Below the pieces are notes generated by a model. That model had not been told where the DNA came from. It searched no databases and saw only the letters and a list, made by a program, of their open reading frames with translations. Positions 57,655 through 64,000 of a stretch of DNA of 64,000 nucleotides are shown in pieces. This stretch comes from Polytrichum commune (taxonomy: Eukaryota; Streptophyta; Polytrichopsida; Polytrichales; Polytrichaceae), in assembly GCA_950295325.1 (NCBI GenBank), contig OX485803.1:45895554-45959553 (forward strand). Reading direction: 5' to 3'. Within the stretch, counting starts at the first letter, position 1, and each line of letters starts with the position of its first letter. Both the position numbers and the translations under genes were made by a program.

Positions 57655-58246
57655 GGCCACTTCACACACAAGGCTGAAGGCCCTTGACCATGGCAATGTA
57701 AGAGCTCTCATTGGTCGAAAAGGCGGAGACCGTCCAAGTTCACTTCACACTAGGAGGTGAAGGCCTAAAGGCCCAAAGAAAAGTTCGTGGATGAAAAGTC
57801 TACATGGAGTCCTACATGGCTAGTTGTGGATAAGGATGCATGGTCTACCGGAATTTGCGTCAGACCCACCTCCAAGAGGTGGGCTTGACGCAAATTCCGG
57901 GAGACCATGACTATTTTAATATTTTTTCCAGCACAACAGATTTCAGGACAGACTGCATGGCAGATTCCAAGACAAATTCCAGGACAGACAAACACCACCG
58001 AGTAGTTATCTTAAATTGATAAACTTGGAGACATATTATATTAAACCAAATCCTCCCCTCTTTTTCTGTCAACAAAATATGCAATGGTCCCGCAACATGG
58101 TTCATTCTCACTTCACACTATGCTTGAGGGCCAAAGACTACATAAAATGGCTTTCCCAACACCCGTGGTACGGCCTTTGGATGAGAGTCAAGGGTCCTCA
58201 CCATTACAAGGTCACGGCTCTTGGCTCATGTGTGAAGTGACCCTAA
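57655..58246. mobile_element. TAA-flanked element with GGGYCACTTCACACA termini
   Basis: GGGCCACTTCACACACAAGG at the left and TGTGTGAAGTGACCC at the right are inverted, with TAA just outside on each side (a PIF/Harbinger-like duplication), and pairing extends about 70 bp inward. In the middle, CCGGAATTTGCGTCAGACCC and its complement (57849-57903) form a nearly loopless hairpin. A truncated relative is at 27849-28304. No coding. Confidence 0.68.
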
Positions 58247-58249
58247 AGT

Positions 58250-59560
58250 TGCTACCATTCAAACATTGCCCTACTAGGACCAAATTACCTACCACTGCCC
58301 CACACAATCCTCGGGTGTTCTCCATTACTTTACACAAGTGGGCTCCTTAAGTGGGTTGATGCTACCTCTTATGTCACTTTGATGCATATTTGGTGCTTAT
58401 ACCTATCTTTATGACCCCTTCTAACATTTGAGTATTCTTCTTGGTTACCAAATATCACCTCTTAAAAGGACAACTTCCAAATCTACTTCGCAAGCTAACA
58501 AAACACTTAGATGTTAGTCTTTACACCACACCCAATGACTTACACCTCAATAAGGACTAACTAAAATGTATCATTCCACACTTCACACTTCACGCCACTT
58601 TCATACACAAAGAAATCAAGGAAGGTAACCTAAGAATGTTTGTCATACAAAAAATGATCACACACAACACCATTCCTCCTTGACTTAAATATTTCTCAAT
58701 CTCAATCTAATCCTACTTCCTATCCTCACCGATCCATAAAATTATAGTCCCCTTTAAATGGAACCTTCTACCCTATTCTTATCTAATCCTCGTTGCTAAT
58801 CTTTATGTTCTCATTTTTTTAGCCTTTTACCACTATAAAATCAACTTCACTATAAAAAATAATCATTAGTTGTAAGCATAATAAAGTGGATAACTCTTGA
58901 TCCTTGCATAAGTTTGATCAAAGGTGATTCAAAACTATATACTAACTTAAATAAAGTGCTAATCAAATCAGAAGCATTTAAAAAAAACATATTAGTTTAC
59001 AATGCCAAACAATTCATGTTAACAAGAACATTTTCAAAAGTAGTATATACATTTTAGACGAGGTGTGCAAGTAGGTGATTGTGAACACATGATTGTCTAA
59101 AAATTGCTTAAAATATGATAAAATCGTATTTAATTTATGGTTGTATACAATTCTTCACGGTGATGCACTCAACTTTGTAACGAGTTCAAGGAATATAAAA
59201 AATTCCAATTCAAAATATTTAAGGTCATGAAATTTATGTCCAAAACCAAATTTAACCATTTTCTTTTGAGCTATACTTTTGATGCTTATCTTTTATAGAT
59301 CTCATATTGATATTATAGATCTAAATACTTAGAACGTCACTTTATGTATCCTTAGCATTTCTAGATGTACACACTAAAGAAAATAAATACCTCCCCCTTA
59401 TGTATACTATGTATGCTAACGCCTCAAATAATAATCCTTCTTATACTCACATTAGTTCATACGTGGCATGAAGATTCCAGCCGCGGGGGCGACGGACATG
59501 AAATGGAACATATAACAATCGGGCAAACAATGTAAATATAAATATGTTTCACAAAAATTG
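58250..59560. other. No gene; holds the dispersed repeat with the LTR empty site
   Basis: About 58.88-59.36 kb aligns with the flanks of the solo LTR at 48332-49915: GTGATTCAAAACTATATACT, AAAATATTTAAGG and ATGTCCAAAACCAAATTTAA correspond across 59235 without interruption. Confidence 0.55.
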
Positions 59561-59569
59561 AGACAATGA

Positions 59570-61525
59570 AAGGGACATATTGATGCACTTGGCAATAAAC
59601 CCCCTTATATCACACCATCATCTCATCCAGTTTTACTCGCTCATGAAGATTTTAGTGCTTTTGACAAGTGTCCCACATGATATCAAGTAACCAATGCACC
59701 TTGTACACTTTATTGTAATTGGGTGTGGTTTTATCCCAAACCTCCCACTTATCCTTTGTCAAGCGGAAACATCCCATTATGCGTTCAAAACGCACATGTA
59801 CCATAGTCCCCAAAATTATAGGACAATTCAAATATTCATTACTCCAATATGATCACACATTAGGATTCCTCTTCAAACCCATTAAAGTATGCATGCCCGA
59901 GAATACCAACATGGGCCACCTTTAGTTGGACAAACTCTAGTGCCATGAATGCCATTATTGTGCCCTCCAACATTCCTATTGGTGTCATATGAGCCCAAAA
60001 TAAGGCTCACATGTGTTCTTAACTCTTGTTATCTACTAAAGCTTACGGTTGGATTTTTAGTCAAGTATTTAAAAACATAAAAAGAGTGTGGCTTGGATTT
60101 GGATTGCAATTTAAACTTTAGATTGGTACTGTGGTATTTAGTGCTTGAAGAAGTAGAGCAATTAGACTGATGGTTAGTTAAAGGTTCCTAGTCTTTGTTC
60201 TTAGCTCCACGAAGGCTGGGGTTTATTTGGTTTTGTTAGGCAGTGCGACTGTTCATTTAGGGGGTAGGGTGCTGTGCACCTTAGAGAATTCCGGGCAGGG
60301 GGAAGAGGTTGGTTGAATGGATTGCGGCAAGGGGAGCTGGCTCTCTTTTTCGGCGGCAGCAGGTTGAGGAATGAAGCGAGAGGCTGGGTGGCCAGCCCAG
60401 CAAGGACACCTGAGCCAGCTGGTTGAATGAAGTGAAATTATCCGAAGGGGGGCAGCTTGACGAAGTCGGCTGGGTAGGATGAGGAATTCAGCATAGAAGG
60501 CAACCTCGGGGAGTGCCAGGGGAGAGAGGGAAGCGTAAGTGAGCATTTAAGGCAACAGCTGAGGAATTCGAGATTGAAGGAGTGTGATTGCATCGGCGGG
60601 CACATTTTGCAACACATTCACATGGCATTGACAGACCGAGGTCCTGGAGGTGGCCTCCTCAAATTCCAAACAGTGGTGTAAGATCTTCACATTAGATGCT
60701 AGGCAGCTCGTGAGAGCCTGATGAAGGAACTGTGGGCCAAGTGAAGAATGATCGAATTTTTGTGAAAGGGGGTGTGTCGATTCCTCCTGAAGGATGATTG
60801 GGCTGAGCTATAATGTCAATGCGAGGCTCTTCAATTGGTGTTGGCATGGGATCAGGGAAGAAGGGAGTGCCACTTCGGCATTGTTCAACTTCAGAGGCTG
60901 AAGTGAGTAAGCTGGGACTGGGGAGCGAGGAGAGCATCCCCGAGGGGATTGGGCCAGAGGAAGAGAAGGGCGTCTGCACCAAGGCCACAGTCCGAGGGCA
61001 GTGGGCCCAACAGAAATCTGAAAGGAACCAGGGGCCGTGACGGGTTTGGTGACGGCCTGGCCAAGGGCCGAGACCAGGATAGTCTTGGTTCCTGCAGCCT
61101 ATGCACAGGGAAGGTCTGACTTATTGAGCTGGAGGGAGGAAGCTAGGGGGCAGTTAGGGGATAGTGGGATAGGATTAAGAGGCACATTAGCTTAGGACGT
61201 GGGATTTAGGCTTTAAGTAAGGGTGAAGGGTTAATTAGAATAGGAAGAACAAAGAGCATTTCTCAATGCTTGATTTTATATAAAATGAATAAAAATGTGA
61301 GTTTGGACATTTACATTGTGAGCATGGGGAGCTAATGACAAGCACTCAAGGAGGAGTGGAGTACATGTTGGTCCTGAGCTCTCACCCGGACACATACGCA
61401 TAAGGGTGGGGGTTAGGGCTGACATGTCACGTACAATTTTTCTCACAACATCATGACTCCAAAAAACAGCGAACATGAAGTTCATACTTGGCACAACTCT
61501 AAAAATTTCTACAACCTCAGTCTAC
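59570..61525 (-). pseudogene. piggyBac-like (DDE_Tnp_1_7) transposase fragment split by an LTR
   Basis: Minus-strand reading gives MNFMFAVFWSHDVVRKIVRD up to 61425 and resumes in frame after the LTR as MTPIGMLEGTIMAFMALEF. Lower down are VRFERIMGCFRLTKDKWEVW, YKVHWLLDIMWDTCQKH and LHERVKLDEMMV, followed by YKG. The R-F-x-x-I...F-R-L, V-x-x-L-L-D and D-E-x-M-V-x-(Y/F)-K-G spacing is that of piggyBac transposases around the second catalytic aspartate. In-frame TAA (59652-59654) and TGA (about 59610) codons and a frameshift break it, and C-terminal similarity ends soon after QYVP. An acidic frame upstream (61582-61887, with a KRKRKK patch) may be its N-terminus. Confidence 0.62.
59988..61424 (+). 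mobile_element. Solo LTR, family TRTGAGCCC, member 2
   Basis: It starts TATGAGCCCAAAATAAGG and ends TTAGGGCTGACA, with a 5-bp duplication TGTCA (59983-59987 and 61425-61429). CACATGTGTTCTTAAC and AACATAAAAAGAGTG near the 5' side, and AGAGCATTTCTCAATGCTTG, TGAATAAAAATG and CTCACCCGGAC near the 3' side, are shared with the other two members. The GC-rich middle contains spurious frames. It interrupts the piggyBac-like frame. Confidence 0.87.
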
Positions 61526-61581
61526 GGCTTGTACAAGGTTTCACCTTAGGCATGTATGTAGAGAAACCTTGTCCCCAAGTG

Positions 61582-61887
61582 TCATCCCCAAAAACTTATG
61601 ATAGTGGAGTTTTTCTTCCTCTTCCTTTTACACCCCCCAACGTCAACCTCAAAATCCACATTGTGGTTAATTTCATCCTCTTTATCTAAATTATCATCCA
61701 TGCCATAATCCAAGTCCTCCACCTCGATGGTATAGTCATCCTCAATGTTTTCCTTCTCTATACCCATTATGGTGTCTACTTCCCTCCTCAGAATGTGCTC
61801 ACACAACCCCATTGGAACATTATGAAATACATTGCTATCCTCAAATTTGTACCACATACATTGTTTCGTTTTTACCCAAGCTAGCAT
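61582..61887 (-). CDS. Acidic frame with a basic patch, unrecognised; maybe a transposase N-terminus
   Basis: A 101-codon frame that is strongly acidic (IEDDYTIEVEDLDYGMDDNL) and then ends with a KRKRKK patch resembling a nuclear localisation signal. It lies just upstream, on the same strand, of the piggyBac-like remnant but in a frame not continuous with it. An acidic N-terminus before a basic patch would suit a transposase. I do not recognise a family, and it may simply be an open stretch of a decayed gene. Confidence 0.3.
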   Translation of the reverse strand: MLAWVKTKQCMWYKFEDSNVFHNVPMGLCEHILRREVDTIMGIEKENIEDDYTIEVEDLDYGMDDNLDKEDEINHNVDFEVDVGGCKRKRKKNSTIISFWG

Positions 61888-61889
61888 AT

Positions 61890-63250
61890 TGGTTACTAGC
61901 TACCCTCAATAACCATCCCCCTTGGGCATCTTGTTGGTCATCACCATCTTTGTCCAAAAAATAAGAAGGAACCCTATATGGAACTACCTTGTGTGAAGCA
62001 AGCAATTGCAATGGGAGTTGGTTGGAGCTCATGTAATAAGTACCGTGTATATCTACTCATGAATTTTTTTTGATTAAATTTTGACCCATTTTGGTGATGC
62101 TTTATGTAAAAAGTAGGATTTTCAACATGTAAAGTGTTTGCATGTGGTTGTTTAACTTTACAATGGAGTGAGCTCCATGTGTTCCTTCATGGCCAACTTC
62201 ACCAAACCTTTGTCTTCAATAATGGAAGATTACTTCATTTACCTAGATTCACAACACCATACACAACATTAGGGTCATGAAACCAACCACGTTAGCATGC
62301 ACCATGCAATGTCATGAGACCAAATGAACATGAATTCACATGAATTCTACTAAAAATCTAACTTTGGTTGAGAATTAATGTGGCCCACAAGGACTGTGTA
62401 TTATTCTCATTATGGAAATTAGTGTGGCTTGTGGGAAAATACTGTGGCCCACAATAAGAGAACTATTTAGTGTATTATGTCAAATATCCCTACATGTTGC
62501 ACTAAATGTCACCAAGTTTTGTCTCTAAATAATTACTTATATTGACAAATAGTATCATGTTGGCAATTAATAGACGTGACACTTTGAGACCTCTAGGCAT
62601 GTAGGTTTTGCCCTTCACAAAATAGTGTACTTGACACTGAATACCATGAACGGTGTTCTGCGATCAACTGACACCTCAATATGGAAAATGAAAATGGGTA
62701 AGCTTCTTTTGAAAGGATACTGTAGTCCCTGTAAAGGAGAGTATGATATTGAAATAATTTGCACAACAATCTTGAAAATTACAGAAATTAAATATAAAGC
62801 ACAACTCTTAGTACTATTTTTTCCACTCAATGACCTTGAGGACCTTCAGTTTGTGCATTAAAATGATAATAATAAGAGCTCCAAAAATCACCTAGAAAAT
62901 GGTTATGGGCACACGGTTTGGATCCTCCAACCATTTGCACTAAGTGCATGTTTCATACCCTACAGGAAGTGGAAGCAAGGACAAAAGTGTTTGAATAACA
63001 ACAGTCTGCCTTAATTCATGAAATCATTCCAGAAGTTAATTTTACTTTGTGAGTAATAATATGTGCACTTAGGTTGCATCTATACCCATACAAATAACTT
63101 TGAGTCACAATCACATCACAAAAACTCATAACTTTCTTTCTTCATCTATATAACAACTAGAGTGAAAAAAATTGTCACCACAGTAATTATTATTCAAAAC
63201 GAAGTGGAATGTTAATATTAGTGTGGGGCACTATACTAGTGTATTATTAG
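61890..63250. other. No gene recognised
   Basis: AT-rich sequence; frames up to 78 codons overlap on both strands (62615-62861) without motifs. Several copies of TTTAGTGTATTA-like words occur near 62465 and 63235. Confidence 0.35.
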
Positions 63251-63256
63251 TGTAGC

Positions 63257-63579
63257 CACTAGTAGAAAAATATGCCCAAAAAAATCGCAGCCGAAATCGG
63301 CTGTAGTTCTTTTAACCAGTCTGATCTGCAATCGCTAACGACTACAAACTTTTCTTTTTCGTTTTGCGACTAAAATTTTAAAATGTTTGAACATGTAATA
63401 TATTTCTGGAAAGGTATTTTCATGACCTTTCCAACGGTATATTACATGCCCCAAAATTCCTAAAATTTCAGTCGCTAGACCAAAAAATCAAATCTGCAAT
63501 CATCTAGGGACTGCAAATCAGGCTGGTCAAAACAACCGATTTCGGCTGCAGTTCTGTTTGGCATAGTTTTCTACAAGTG
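63257..63579. mobile_element. CACTA-type MITE, 323 bp
   Basis: The termini CACTAGTAGAAAAATATGCC and GGCATAGTTTTCTACAAGTG are inverted repeats starting with CACT. AGC lies outside both ends (63254-63256 and 63580-63582), the 3-bp duplication of CACTA elements. Sub-terminal CCGAAATCGGCTG and CGATTTCGGCTG form another pair, and a central hairpin (GGAAAGGTATTTTCATGACCTTTCC) sits at about 63410. A truncated relative is at 16545-16740. No coding. Confidence 0.86.
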
Positions 63580-63922
63580 AGCAAAGAGAATAAAAACAAT
63601 AAACCACATTAGTATGTGCAATTAGGTTGTATTTGCAAATAGGTTGCCTCTTTGCCAAGCCAAATGTCCTTTGGGTCAAAGTCCGGTCAGAAAACTTATA
63701 ACTTTCTTTGTTCTTTTCGTATTGCGCACAAATCCGAATACTAACTTGTATTCAAAAAGAGGATGCATTTTGTTACTGTTACATGCTACAAAGAGTGTGG
63801 AATGTCGATACATTAGCGTGGGCTGACCTAATTGCATAATTGACATGAATTCACAAGGACGGCTAGTTGGACAATAACATAGTTAGAATGCGAATTGTAA
63901 AGGGGGGTCAACAAGGAGTTGC

Positions 63923-63943
63923 GAGAGAGAGAGAGAGAGAGAG
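63923..63943. repeat. (GA)n microsatellite
   Basis: A run of GA dinucleotides of about 20 bp. Confidence 0.85.
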
Positions 63944-64000
63944 TATGTGAAGTTTGACTATCAATACTAGGTGTTGTGGGCGATGCAATCCAAGCTCTTT

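Overview
This window looks like nuclear DNA of a land plant with a large, repeat-rich genome. The evidence is AT-rich gene-poor sequence, spliceosomal introns with GTAAGT donors, and plant-type CACTA, PIF/Harbinger, hAT, Stowaway and MULE elements. A piggyBac-like relic and a LINE relic with a restriction-enzyme-like endonuclease are both unusual for flowering plants, so a non-seed plant (fern, lycophyte or moss) is possible. That is an inference, not a demonstration. No bacterial operons, CRISPR arrays, rRNA or convincing tRNA genes were seen.

Only one likely host gene is visible: a small intron-containing F-box-like gene on the minus strand (about 0.7-3.1 kb). Almost everything else with recognisable structure is mobile DNA, much of it nested. 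0-30 kb holds short non-autonomous DNA transposons: hAT with 8-bp target duplications, Stowaway, a 1-kb Tourist-like element with a foldback inside it, a three-copy GGGGCGG-terminus family, several palindromes, a SINE-like unit, a 5'-truncated LINE at 15.06-15.70 kb with a perfect 16-bp duplication, and a longer hAT relative at 22.1-23.6 kb that keeps the end of a transposase.

29.8-42.1 kb is a decayed CACTA (En/Spm) element. Its left terminus is at 29825. A TNP2 transposase pseudogene runs leftward and a second gene (Transposase_24-like) runs rightward from a shared upstream region. One solo LTR carrying a roughly 62-bp minisatellite has landed inside the TNP2 reading frame, and a second LTR-like insert lies in an intron of the other gene. 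43.1-45.9 kb is a PIF/Harbinger relic with convergent ORFs and a mutated catalytic aspartate.

47-64 kb has GGGAACG-type repeats, a second and third member of the 33.9-kb LTR family (48332-49915 and 59988-61424; the latter splits a piggyBac-like transposase), a 1.12-kb MULE-type foldback with about 550-bp arms and a 9-bp duplication, an element whose ends carry 18-bp G/C homopolymers, a roughly 0.6-kb TAA-flanked element, and a 323-bp CACTA-type MITE.

The strongest observations are exact target-site duplications and in-window comparisons (an empty site for one LTR, and a long and a short member of one hAT family). These can be read directly from the sequence. Protein family names come from motif recognition without a database search.
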